Origin: Rubritalea profundi
Lineage (GTDB): Bacteria > Verrucomicrobiota > Verrucomicrobiia > Verrucomicrobiales > Akkermansiaceae
DNA length: 55,888 bases
Direction of reading: 5' to 3'
Assembly (NCBI RefSeq): GCF_002954445.1
Contig: NZ_MQWA01000001.1
Location: 1-55,888 of the forward strand
Shown here: in pieces, positions 42,042 through 50,382 of the stretch
Numbering within the stretch: the stretch's first letter is position 1
Layout: the number at the start of each line of letters is the position of its first letter
The notes under the pieces: generated by a model
Told to the model about the DNA's origin: nothing
Databases searched by the model: none
Seen by the model: the letters and a program-made list of their open reading frames with translations, nothing else
Made by a program: the position numbers and the translations under genes

Positions 42042-43541
42042 TTATGCGAACTCTAGCGCTTGCTGGAAGGCAGAGAGAATCACTTGCTGTGGTTCTTGTC
42101 CGATAGAAGCTCGGATCAAGTGCGCTGGAACGCCACATCCCGCTGCCCAATCAAGCTCGTCATAATGCGCGAGCAGTGTGTAGGGGCAAGCGAGGCTAAA
42201 ATCAGTACCCAAGCTAGGACCTTTAGAAATTTGTAGAGCATCGAAGACCTTAGCCGAGTTCTTCTCATTCTTTACAGTGAAGGAGATCAAGCCACCAAAG
42301 CCAGCCCCCTCACGCATCACCTGAGCGTAGAATTCTGGCGTACTCAGCGATGGGTACCAAATTTTATCGACCTTTGGGTGAGCCTGAAGCAACTCGACCA
42401 AAGCGAGCGCATTTGCATTCACCGGTGCCATTCTCTCAGGAAATCCTTTAGAGTTTTCATCTAACACAGCTGCATCTGCGGCGTATAGTCGGCTGCCATC
42501 CTCACAATCATCAGTGAAAAACTCCGCTAGATCATCGTAGAAAGGTGACGACTTCACTAGCTGAACACAGCCGGCAAGAACATCCCCTTTGCCAGAAATC
42601 CATTTACTTAAAGAAGTCGTTACAATATCAGCATAGCGTGCAACGTCGACATTGAGCACACTACTAATGGTGTCATCTACAACCAGTGGGACACCGCCAT
42701 CACGGCAAGCTTGATGTACTTTCTTAAGATCGATCGAACGCAATAGTGGATTACTAGGCACCTCACAAAAAACTGCGGCGAATTCACCTTGGCGAATCCG
42801 CTTCAATGCTTCATCAAAAGACTCACCCACACTCTCGTTGAGCAGTACTGCTCCAGCACCAAAGTAGTTCTGAATTTTCAGCACGTCAACGTAGGGGAAA
42901 TCTAACTGTAAGGTCTTTTTACCTGCAAACATACCAGTCACCCCGCGGTGCACGGCATAGACTCCAGACATTCCACTTTCGTAGAGAAAGACATCTTCAG
43001 CACCATAATTACCAAAATTAGCAATTCTAGCACGTAACTCAGAGGTGTCGTACTTCCAAAACCCATCGCCATCTAGGACGTCTAGAGCCTGTCGGCTACT
43101 CACAATCTCGCCAGTGTAGCGCCAGTATTCCATGGCGACTACCGCAGCGGCTTCGGGCACAATCAATGCCTGCATCCCATCGAAACTAACAATGCGGGCA
43201 GCAGCTCCAGTGCGCTTCTCAACAAACCGTAAAGCTCGCTGGGCGGCAGCACGGTGAGGAAAAACAACGACCCGCTCAGACTCAACAGCAAGTTGATCAG
43301 CAGCGGTGCTAAAAAGACGCTCAACTAAAGGGTGCTTGAAAAAACGAGGATAACCACAACGTAATCTCTTGAGAATTTTGTCTCGTCCCTCTTCATAGCC
43401 CAGCACTGCATCCCAGGTAGGTAGGCACACGGAGATCGCATGGCGGTCATCCGGTAAAGGCGCGCCAAGGTCATCGTCAGTCCAAGCTGGGTTTGTAAGG
43501 AGGTCTCTCAACGTGGGTTGAGATACTGTACCATGAGGCAT
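42042..43541 (-). CDS. Cys/Met-metabolism PLP-dependent enzyme, long cystathionine gamma-synthase-like
   Basis: 499 aa from the ATG at 43541 (a TTG two codons upstream is also possible). Fold type I PLP enzyme of the Cys/Met family: VFLYESGMSGVYAVHRG (cofactor phosphate region), FCEVPSNPLLRSIDLKKVHQACRDGGVPLVVDDTISS (Asp that binds the pyridine N), and SLSKWISGKGDVLAG with the Schiff-base Lys. The first 130 residues are extra compared with the 380-400 aa of bacterial MetB and recall the long fungal Str2-type enzymes. A role in trans-sulfuration or homocysteine formation would suit the methionine genes at 16-18 kb, but they are not linked and the substrate is unproven. Confidence 0.8.
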   Translation of the reverse strand: MPHGTVSQPTLRDLLTNPAWTDDDLGAPLPDDRHAISVCLPTWDAVLGYEEGRDKILKRLRCGYPRFFKHPLVERLFSTAADQLAVESERVVVFPHRAAAQRALRFVEKRTGAAARIVSFDGMQALIVPEAAAVVAMEYWRYTGEIVSSRQALDVLDGDGFWKYDTSELRARIANFGNYGAEDVFLYESGMSGVYAVHRGVTGMFAGKKTLQLDFPYVDVLKIQNYFGAGAVLLNESVGESFDEALKRIRQGEFAAVFCEVPSNPLLRSIDLKKVHQACRDGGVPLVVDDTISSVLNVDVARYADIVTTSLSKWISGKGDVLAGCVQLVKSSPFYDDLAEFFTDDCEDGSRLYAADAAVLDENSKGFPERMAPVNANALALVELLQAHPKVDKIWYPSLSTPEFYAQVMREGAGFGGLISFTVKNEKNSAKVFDALQISKGPSLGTDFSLACPYTLLAHYDELDWAAGCGVPAHLIRASIGQEPQQVILSAFQQALEFA

Positions 43542-43621
43542 TTGCAAGAAAGTTGTGCCATCCGAATCTTAAAAAAGGGCTTTTTACTTGGGCTGCCACT
43601 TCACGAGCGTAGTCTGCCAGC

Positions 43622-44305
43622 ATGCGACTCGATCGTTTTTTAAGCCATCAGACCCGTTTAGGTAAAAAGCTAGTCCGCCAAAAAATTGATGCGGGGATGG
43701 TTTCCGTCGACGGCCATGTCGAGTTATTCAACCGCTTCGAGGTCGACCACTTCACCACGGTCGAGATGGACGGCGTAGTGCTTCAAGAAAATGAGGCTAT
43801 TTATCTCATGTTGCATAAGCCAGCAGGCTACCTCAGCGCCACAAGTGACCCTCAGCATCCCACAGTCATCGACCTTATCGATGAGACCTATGCTGCGGAT
43901 CTGCATATTGCGGGAAGGCTCGACCGCGCCTCGACTGGGCTCCTTTTGCTTACCAATGACGGTAGATGGTCGCGATCGCTCACAGAACCAGATAAAAAAG
44001 TCCCTAAAATCTACCGCGTCCAGCTCCGCGACCCGGTCAGAGCCGATTGCGCAGAGATATTTTCGCGAGGAATCTATTTCGCCTTTGAAGACCTAACGAC
44101 AAGTCCGGTAGAGCTGACTATCCTTGGCGAGACCAGCGTAGAAATCACACTCTACGAAGGTCGCTACCACCAGATCAAAAGGATGTTTCACGCCATAGGA
44201 AATAAAGTCGTAGGCCTCCATCGCGCACAAATTGGCGAGCTTACCCTCGGTCAACTACCTGCCGGCTGTTACACCCGAATCAATCAGAATTTAGAAATCA
44301 TCTAG
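43622..44305 (+). CDS. rsuA: 16S rRNA pseudouridine synthase, RsuA family
   Basis: 227 aa. N-terminal S4 RNA-binding domain (MRLDRFLSHQTRLGKKLVRQKIDAGMVSVDG), then the catalytic domain with IYLMLHKPAGYLSAT, HIAGRLDRASTGLLLLTNDG (catalytic Asp in GRLDR), and YEGRYHQIKRMFHAIGNKVVGLHR. RsuA makes pseudouridine 516 in 16S rRNA; the length and the S4 domain fit RsuA better than RluB/E/F, but the exact site is inferred. Divergent from the PLP gene and convergent with folB, overlapping by 4 bp at the stops. Confidence 0.88.
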   Translation: MRLDRFLSHQTRLGKKLVRQKIDAGMVSVDGHVELFNRFEVDHFTTVEMDGVVLQENEAIYLMLHKPAGYLSATSDPQHPTVIDLIDETYAADLHIAGRLDRASTGLLLLTNDGRWSRSLTEPDKKVPKIYRVQLRDPVRADCAEIFSRGIYFAFEDLTTSPVELTILGETSVEITLYEGRYHQIKRMFHAIGNKVVGLHRAQIGELTLGQLPAGCYTRINQNLEII

Positions 44306-44655
44306 ACTCGGCTGCGGCTCATTCTCAATCCGACAAAGTCGGTGTCGGGCAAAATGAATTTTTCGATCTCCAAGACCAATTCAACCACGGCGAACTCACG
44401 CAAGATCATATCAGAAATTTCCTCCGCGAGCGTCTCAATCAGCTTGCGCGGACGTTCAGCTGCGAGCTCTTTCACCCGTAAAGAGACCTCATAGTAGTTC
44501 ACCGTCTTCTCTATGTCGTCATTGAGACCTGAAAACCCATTTTCGGGGACAAGCTCGAGATGGAGTTTTAGAATTTGTGGCTGCTCACGTTCTTCGTCGG
44601 GCACCCCGATGTGGAGTGCTACTTCCAAGCCCTTGACTAAAATCGTATCTTTCAT
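44302..44655 (-). CDS. folB: Dihydroneopterin aldolase
   Basis: 117 aa. FolB pattern: DTILVKGLEVALHIGVPDEEREQPQILKLHLEL at the N-terminus with conserved Gly and Glu, DDIEKTVNYYEVSLRV (Tyr-Tyr-x-x-Val, substrate stacking), RKLIETLAEEISDMIL and the late Lys in IEKFILPD. It splits dihydroneopterin to 6-hydroxymethyldihydropterin in folate synthesis. ATGA overlap of 4 bp with the HAD gene ahead of it, so the two are co-translated. Confidence 0.88.
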   Translation of the reverse strand: MKDTILVKGLEVALHIGVPDEEREQPQILKLHLELVPENGFSGLNDDIEKTVNYYEVSLRVKELAAERPRKLIETLAEEISDMILREFAVVELVLEIEKFILPDTDFVGLRMSRSRV

Positions 44656-45317
44656 GCTTTTACCTCCATCAAACTCTGCAAATTGGTTTCGTCAGTGAGA
44701 ATTGCCTTAAATTCCGCTAAATCTTCTAAAATTAAATTAGGCATAACAGACTCCAATAGCTCGCGGTGGTTATAACCAGTAAGAACTCCAGCAGAGTACA
44801 CACCACCATGGTGGGCAGTCTCAACATCATGTGTCATGTCACCGACAAAAATCGTCTTCTTTGGGTCGAGTCCATTCTCTTTGATAATCTTACCAATCAG
44901 GTCGCGCTTATCCAACACTCCGGCGTAGGTATTCTCAAAATAATGGTTCAGTTTTAGCTCTTCCACTTGCTCAGAAAATGCTATCGCACACATGCTCGTG
45001 AGCACGAACATTCTGTTGTCGCGCTTTTTTAGAAATGCTAGAAAATCCTCAGCGTGCGGTAAGACTGGCACGGCCTCATGAGATTGCGCAAAACCTTGGC
45101 GGAAATGATTTTCTATCTCTTCGAGCTCAACTCCAGGAATGTGCTCACTGTAGAACTTCTCGTAAGGCAAACGGAAGCTCCTGCGGAAGCTCTCACGCTG
45201 CCACTCAGGTTTATCGTAAATCCGCATGACATGATTGGTGGCACAAATCACCAGTGCCAAGTCATCCACTAATGTGCCTGACCAATCAAAGATCCAATTC
45301 CAATCCTGTGTACTCAC
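44652..45317 (-). CDS. HAD-superfamily hydrolase, phosphoglycolate-phosphatase-like
   Basis: 221 aa, GTG start. HAD motifs: I, FDWSGTLVDD near residue 10, with the nucleophile Asp but Ser where the second, acid-base Asp of DxD normally is; II, VLTSM; III, Lys in the DKRDLIGKI region; IV, FVGDMTHDVETA. The cap lies between motif I and II (about 20-95), as in subclass I. A missing second Asp is also seen in phosphonoacetaldehyde hydrolase (DWAGT), so phosphatase activity is not assured. Overlaps folB by 4 bp; a pterin-phosphate substrate is an attractive but unproven idea. Confidence 0.82.
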   Translation of the reverse strand: MSTQDWNWIFDWSGTLVDDLALVICATNHVMRIYDKPEWQRESFRRSFRLPYEKFYSEHIPGVELEEIENHFRQGFAQSHEAVPVLPHAEDFLAFLKKRDNRMFVLTSMCAIAFSEQVEELKLNHYFENTYAGVLDKRDLIGKIIKENGLDPKKTIFVGDMTHDVETAHHGGVYSAGVLTGYNHRELLESVMPNLILEDLAEFKAILTDETNLQSLMEVKA

Positions 45318-45368
45318 GTACTTTTTGTACCTCGCTCTCCGAGAATTTCAAGAATCGATCGAAATTGA

Positions 45369-45776
45369 TTACCCGACCTTGAAACGCACTTGCTTGACGA
45401 CTCCCTCGCCCAGTTCGTCACGGAAGTTTTTAAGCAACTTCCCCTTCATTTGTTCTAAATGAAAGCGCATGGACGGCTGGATCACAGTGAGAACCAACAC
45501 GCCTTTTTTAAGAGATTCAGGCTCAGCATGCTTGGCCACAAAGTCGCCAGCTACCTTCACCCAGGCATTACGGAGCTTTTGTTCATCCATCCCGCCCGAT
45601 ACTCCCAATTTTGAGAGCAGCTTATCGAGATGCTCTGAGGCTTGATGGATATTTCTATTGGGATCCGCAACAGGGTCCCCATGACGCCATTGGCGTAAAG
45701 TAAGCTCCCGCATCCACTTCCTCGTGTGCGGGAGTGCCTTTTTCTTTGAATGAGATGGCTTTTTATTTTGCGCCAT
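45369..45776 (-). CDS. DUF721 protein, DciA-like
   Basis: 135 aa from the ATG at 45776. The basic N-terminus (MAQNKKPSHSKKKALPHTRKWMREL) is followed by a DUF721 domain (about residues 45-135): LDKLLSKLGVSGGMDEQKLRNAWVKVAGDFVAKHAEPESLKKGVLVLTVIQPSMRFHLEQMKGKLLKNF and the closing VRFKVG. DUF721 proteins of the DciA group load or assist the replicative helicase DnaB in bacteria without DnaC, which suits this lineage. The start overlaps the ferredoxin 3' end by 14 bp. Confidence 0.8.
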   Translation of the reverse strand: MAQNKKPSHSKKKALPHTRKWMRELTLRQWRHGDPVADPNRNIHQASEHLDKLLSKLGVSGGMDEQKLRNAWVKVAGDFVAKHAEPESLKKGVLVLTVIQPSMRFHLEQMKGKLLKNFRDELGEGVVKQVRFKVG

Positions 45777-45999
45777 CGTCACCAATTGCCTCAACTGGGC
45801 AACCTTCCATGGCTTCGACACACTGTTCGCGCTCGTCATCATTTTCGGGTTGCTTGTAGAGATAGGAGTAGCCTTCATCATCTTCACGTGTGAAGTTATT
45901 AGGAGCGGTCTCTCGGCAAAGATCACAATCAATGCACTGGCTATCTACGTAGAATGTTCCAGCTACGTTTTCCGGATTTATATCTTCCTTGTCTGCCAT
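45763..45999 (-). CDS. Single-cluster [4Fe-4S] ferredoxin
   Basis: 78 aa from ATG at 45999; starts further upstream would add an unlikely N-terminus. The cluster ligands are CIDCDLC near residue 21 and GCPVEAI near 65, with the acidic residues (EDDEGY, ENDDERE) usual for a small electron carrier. Mononuclear [4Fe-4S] type (COG1141-like). The redox partner is unknown. The 3' end overlaps the DUF721 start. Confidence 0.9.
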   Translation of the reverse strand: MADKEDINPENVAGTFYVDSQCIDCDLCRETAPNNFTREDDEGYSYLYKQPENDDEREQCVEAMEGCPVEAIGDDGAK

Positions 46000-46093
46000 A
46001 AAATTTAAAATTTCTGTGTTCGAATCACTGCTAACTGTCATCGCCCAAATACGCAACAACTTTTGTTTGGCTCTCTGAAATTAAGAGCATTCA

Positions 46094-47455
46094 TTAGAAC
46101 CTCGCTAGTGCGGAAAGTCCAGCCTCCGCCTGACCTACCTTTATTTGAACAATCGACACACTACTGTCCTCTACCAGCACGGGTTCATTCTCCCCATCTA
46201 TGACGAGTAAAACGCAGAGTTGCACTCCACTTGCTGCGAGACGATTTACTAAATGGGCTCGCTCGTCATTCCAGTCGCACAAAACGACAATGCAGGTCGT
46301 CAAGGCATCCGCGTGACTTAAAACCATCTTTCTCAAAGCTTCCCAGTCAGGCTGGCTCTCCATCTCTAATCCAGCCAGCACCTCGAGCATTTTATCCACT
46401 CGCTCCACATTTTTTCCAACAGTAACTACACGAGCCCCCTGCTGAACAAACATGAGATCCAACAAAGCTTGCTCTGTATCGAGGCTACAGACGAATGTTG
46501 CAGCTATCGAAATTGCTTCCTCAAAAATATCTTCTTGCTCGGCCTTCACTGCCGTATCCAATATTAAGCCGTAACGAGGAAAAAAGATGTCCTCATATTC
46601 TTTGATGATAGGCTTCCCAGCCTTCCCCCAGCTCGGCCAATGGATATGTTTCGGTGGATCTCCCGGGCGATACTCACGCAGTGAGACAAACTCGCCACTC
46701 TGACCAGCAAGTGAGGAGGTTGAGTCACCACCAAGCTGATTTCTAGACTGCCCTTGGAAATTCACACCATCAAATGCGTAACGCTTAGGCAAAACGATCA
46801 AGGTGTCTGACTCTTGCTCCGCTCTACTCACCCGCTGAAACACTCCCATAGGATCAGGCAAAATGACCTGCATCCTTTCCATCTGAATCACCCCTCTCCT
46901 CAGAGGTGAAAACTGCAATCTCATTGTACCTTTTGCTCCTACAGCCAATGTCTCACCCATCATTGGCTTAGACTTAAAGAGCAAGCGGCGACGCGTCATC
47001 CACATCCATCGGTAAGCTAAATACCTCCGATCAAAGCCATTCCTCAGCTCTTCACCGGGCTCACGTCCATTTAAAAATAATGGCTTACTTGGCCGCGGAT
47101 CAGGCGCGAGATCCTGCAAATAATAATTCGCGAGGGTAAACCTTCCGGAGTTCGCACACTCCACTGTGTATTCAATGGTTTCACCCACGGTTCCATACGC
47201 TGGCATATGCCGATTAACCCGCAGCTTCGCCCGTCTAGAGAGTGCCGCAAAAAATGCCACAATGATGAGGGCAGCGAGTATCCCAAAAAGCCGGAACAAT
47301 GTATCACGAGGATAGATCAAGCACATGAACCCTACTGAAGGCACCCCCACTAGTAGTAGCCAGCCTAGCGATGACACGCGTTGCTTCGTCGCAAACCCTA
47401 ATAACGAACCAACGCTATAGATATGGAACAATCGCCTCTGTAATTTATCACTCAT
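46094..47455 (-). CDS. DUF58 membrane protein
   Basis: 453 aa. Two membrane helices near the N-terminus (about 30-47 and 53-72), then a beta-rich segment (TVECANSGRFTLANYYLQDLAPDPRP) and the DUF58 block FVSLREYRPGDPPKHIHWPSWGKAGKPIIKEYE (about 255-287), followed by a VWA-like C-terminal part (YGLILDTAVKAE...). DUF58 proteins almost always sit next to a MoxR ATPase, as here (22-bp gap). They are thought to be chaperone clients or partners in building extracytoplasmic complexes. Last gene of the five-gene secretin operon. Confidence 0.88.
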   Translation of the reverse strand: MSDKLQRRLFHIYSVGSLLGFATKQRVSSLGWLLLVGVPSVGFMCLIYPRDTLFRLFGILAALIIVAFFAALSRRAKLRVNRHMPAYGTVGETIEYTVECANSGRFTLANYYLQDLAPDPRPSKPLFLNGREPGEELRNGFDRRYLAYRWMWMTRRRLLFKSKPMMGETLAVGAKGTMRLQFSPLRRGVIQMERMQVILPDPMGVFQRVSRAEQESDTLIVLPKRYAFDGVNFQGQSRNQLGGDSTSSLAGQSGEFVSLREYRPGDPPKHIHWPSWGKAGKPIIKEYEDIFFPRYGLILDTAVKAEQEDIFEEAISIAATFVCSLDTEQALLDLMFVQQGARVVTVGKNVERVDKMLEVLAGLEMESQPDWEALRKMVLSHADALTTCIVVLCDWNDERAHLVNRLAASGVQLCVLLVIDGENEPVLVEDSSVSIVQIKVGQAEAGLSALARF

Positions 47456-47477
47456 CGATAAATCAAAAAATAATTAG

Positions 47478-48434
47478 CTACACCGGCACTGGTAATGTTG
47501 CCAGTAATTCCTCAACCACTGAGCGGCCTGACCTTCCAGAATATTTAGATTCATTTTCTAACACTAGCCTGTGAGCTATCACGTCCACTGCCACCTCTTG
47601 AATCACCTCTGGCGTCACAAAGTCAGTCCCCCTCATCAAACTCATAGCTTGCGCTACCTTCATCAGAGAAATCGACGCCCGCGGACTCGCTGCTAGCTTA
47701 ACCTCCTCCATCGATCGAGTAGCAGCACAGAGACTCACAATGTAATGCTTGAGCTCGTCACTTATTCTCACTTTGGTAATGGCACGTTGCCACTCGATTA
47801 CATCTTCATGGCTAACGACTGGTTCAATATTCTCAACTGGGTGTGACACACCTTGCTGGTCAGTCAGAATGCTAATTTCATCTTCCACTCCCACATACCC
47901 CAGAGAACAAAGCATAGAAAAACGGTCCATCTGGGCTTCGGGTAAAGGATACGTTCCACGAAATTCTACTGGATTCTGAGTGGCTATTACAAAAAATAAT
48001 CCCTCCATAGTGTGGCGAGTCCCTTCGATTGTAGCCTGCTTCTCAGCCATAACCTCTAACAGCGCACTTTGCGTACGTGGCGAGGCTCTATTAATCTCAT
48101 CACCTAACAATATGTTCGCAAATATAGGGCCACGGTGGAATTTAAACTCACCTGATTTAGGGTTCAGTATCGAGACCCCAAGAATATCCGACGGCAACAG
48201 ATCTGGGGTAAACTGGATGCGCTGGAAGTTAGCATCGCCGATAGTCGAAGCCAAAGCTTTCGCTAGAGTCGTTTTCCCAGTACCGGGATAATCTTCTAGC
48301 AAGGCGTGCCCACCGGCTCCTAGACAGCAAACTAAACGACGAATCAATCCATCCTGACCACGAACCACCTTGGCAATAGCTTGCTCAATCTGGTTTCCAA
48401 CCTCCATCACTCCACTACTCACCATTATTGCCAT
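47478..48434 (-). CDS. MoxR-family AAA+ ATPase
   Basis: 318 aa from 48434; ATGs at 48425 and 48407 are equally possible and give less overlap (20, 11 or 0 bp) with the gene ahead. Walker A EDYPGTGKTTLAKALA, NRASPRTQSALLEVMAE (Walker B region LLGDEINR), the MoxR sensor block VIATQNPVEFRGTYPLPEAQMDRF, and the C-terminal lid LAASPRASISLMKVAQA. MoxR ATPases act as chaperones that mature membrane or periplasmic complexes with DUF58/VWA partners. Here the MoxR-DUF58 pair follows a secretin, AsmA-like protein and an unknown exported protein in one transcript. Confidence 0.93.
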   Translation of the reverse strand: MAIMVSSGVMEVGNQIEQAIAKVVRGQDGLIRRLVCCLGAGGHALLEDYPGTGKTTLAKALASTIGDANFQRIQFTPDLLPSDILGVSILNPKSGEFKFHRGPIFANILLGDEINRASPRTQSALLEVMAEKQATIEGTRHTMEGLFFVIATQNPVEFRGTYPLPEAQMDRFSMLCSLGYVGVEDEISILTDQQGVSHPVENIEPVVSHEDVIEWQRAITKVRISDELKHYIVSLCAATRSMEEVKLAASPRASISLMKVAQAMSLMRGTDFVTPEVIQEVAVDVIAHRLVLENESKYSGRSGRSVVEELLATLPVPV

Positions 48435-50382
48435 TTTCTTGTTTTATTTCCTCATTGACCATCAGTGTGAATTTTTTGATCAATTTGAGGTAGATTTGAT
48501 TAAATTCTTTGTCCAAAGATGTTTCCATTTCTTTGAGCATATTTTGATTAGCAATCTTTTCACCACGACCATGCTCATATCTAAAGTAATTTGGAAATAT
48601 CCTATAGCCATGATCGCTGCTACGCACAACGGGACAAGCTATAAAATCTATGCTGGTATTATCTTTATAGGTTTCCTTCAGGATAATGAGGGCTATTTTT
48701 TCCCCCATCAAAACGGAATGCAACTCCGAGTGACTAATTGGACTCTTCCACCGCTTAGCATCTGCCCCCACAGTAGACAATAGAACCTCCGGTTTTTTAC
48801 TTGTATTAGCCATACAACCGAGTGCCTCTTCTAGTTTCTGAGAAGCTATATTTTTGATGAATCCATTATAGAAGGCTATAATCTGAGGACGCTCACTCTC
48901 AGTGAGGGGCATTAGTACCAAGCTCATTCCATCGACAGCTTTCTGAAGAAGCCGTTTATGAAATTTTGATTTAGCGCCCTCTATGTGCTTCCTTAACTCA
49001 GCTAGTTTCTGCTTACTCAAAAGACTGGGATCGTGATCATCCTTGAGTGTGAATTCAGGAACGAGTGTCCATGATGTCTCATTATTGACGATCAGAAGCG
49101 GCTGACTTGATAACACTAATGGAGTTGAGGCCGAATAACGCACAAGATTACACAACACGTAATTATCACCTCTATCTTCATAAAGATATTCTCGTATAGA
49201 GCTCTTTTTGACTGACAATTTTTGCCACAATTCGAAAGCCGATGAGAAGCGCTTATCCAGCTCACCCGAAGACAGCTCTAGACCACCGTCCAGAAAAGAA
49301 ACTTTCCAATCAATCAGTTGGATATAGCTATGGAAATCTTGCTCTGCAGCTACTACTAACAATTTTTCTAGTAGCTCTCGATCTGACTCCACTGAAATTT
49401 TACTCAAGGAATGTAAAATCAATGACTTTACATTCGAAACTCGCTTTCGGTTCAAAGGCTCTAGATGGGCATGCTGCGATAGCCTACTAGGAAAATCCCC
49501 ATCAATACGCGACTTTAGGCTCTCCGGAATTTTGATTACCCAACACCCCTCACTCATAGTGAGTCTAAACTCAAGAATTCCTTGCGATGGTGAACGGTCT
49601 GGGAAGTAAACCCCAACACTCACTACACCATCAATGCCGACATCGGGTAAAATGCTGTAAGTGAAATTTTTCTGAAGAAGCTGTGACCACACTGATTTAT
49701 GACTCAGCACCCCAACTGCTACATTGTACCTGTCGTCTAGCACACAAGCCAGCAAGCCTACAGTATCCTTCTGCTGAGCCATCTGCATGAAATACTCCAC
49801 AGCCTCATCCTTAGTTCCATCACGCAGAGGCATACCCGGCTGCTTGTACTTTGCTAGCTTCTGATCCAATGCTTTCAATAATGTGCGTTCACCTAATTCC
49901 TGAAGCCGCTTAGACTCAATATGAACCCACAGCTCCAAGGCCTCACGATGTTTTTTAGCACCTTTTTGGTAACGGCCAACATCTGTGAGTGAAAATATAC
50001 CAGGTAGAGGTGCAGCTCTCCACTTTTGATTTTTCCAACAAAAACCTAATGAAACAGTTTCATAGAATAAGGGATTTCTAGGATCTTCGACCGCTACAAT
50101 CACCATAGCAAAATCACCAAGCTGCTGAGACGATAGTACGCTAAAACGATATTCCTCAGATAGATTCTTCAACTTGATAGAAGCCAACTTCCTTTCCAAC
50201 CAAACCATACGATCAGGAGGAACCCCCGCAGCAATAATAAAAAGGTCATTGAGCGGACCTGACCTTTGCTGAACTTTAGAGATGTGCTCTAACGCGGTAG
50301 AATTCTTCCACTGCTGAGGCGCTGCCAACAAAGTGGTCGCCATCAGACCAATCAACCAAAATATAAAGCATCCTCGCATCAC
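48415..50382 (-). CDS. Large exported protein of unknown function
   Basis: 655 aa. Signal peptide MMRGCFIFWLIGLMATTLLAA. The mature protein is helical and charged, with repeated weak themes: FIIAAGVPPDRMVWLERKLAS early, a MPLRDGTKDEAVEYFMQMAQQKDTVGLLACVLDD segment, and LESERPQIIAFYNGFIKNIASQ-type helices late. No enzyme motif or named family recognised, and no membrane anchor beyond the signal. It overlaps the AsmA-like gene by 4 bp and the MoxR gene by up to 20 bp, so the three are translated together and it is probably a dedicated periplasmic part of the same system. Confidence 0.65.
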   Translation of the reverse strand: MMRGCFIFWLIGLMATTLLAAPQQWKNSTALEHISKVQQRSGPLNDLFIIAAGVPPDRMVWLERKLASIKLKNLSEEYRFSVLSSQQLGDFAMVIVAVEDPRNPLFYETVSLGFCWKNQKWRAAPLPGIFSLTDVGRYQKGAKKHREALELWVHIESKRLQELGERTLLKALDQKLAKYKQPGMPLRDGTKDEAVEYFMQMAQQKDTVGLLACVLDDRYNVAVGVLSHKSVWSQLLQKNFTYSILPDVGIDGVVSVGVYFPDRSPSQGILEFRLTMSEGCWVIKIPESLKSRIDGDFPSRLSQHAHLEPLNRKRVSNVKSLILHSLSKISVESDRELLEKLLVVAAEQDFHSYIQLIDWKVSFLDGGLELSSGELDKRFSSAFELWQKLSVKKSSIREYLYEDRGDNYVLCNLVRYSASTPLVLSSQPLLIVNNETSWTLVPEFTLKDDHDPSLLSKQKLAELRKHIEGAKSKFHKRLLQKAVDGMSLVLMPLTESERPQIIAFYNGFIKNIASQKLEEALGCMANTSKKPEVLLSTVGADAKRWKSPISHSELHSVLMGEKIALIILKETYKDNTSIDFIACPVVRSSDHGYRIFPNYFRYEHGRGEKIANQNMLKEMETSLDKEFNQIYLKLIKKFTLMVNEEIKQENGNNGE

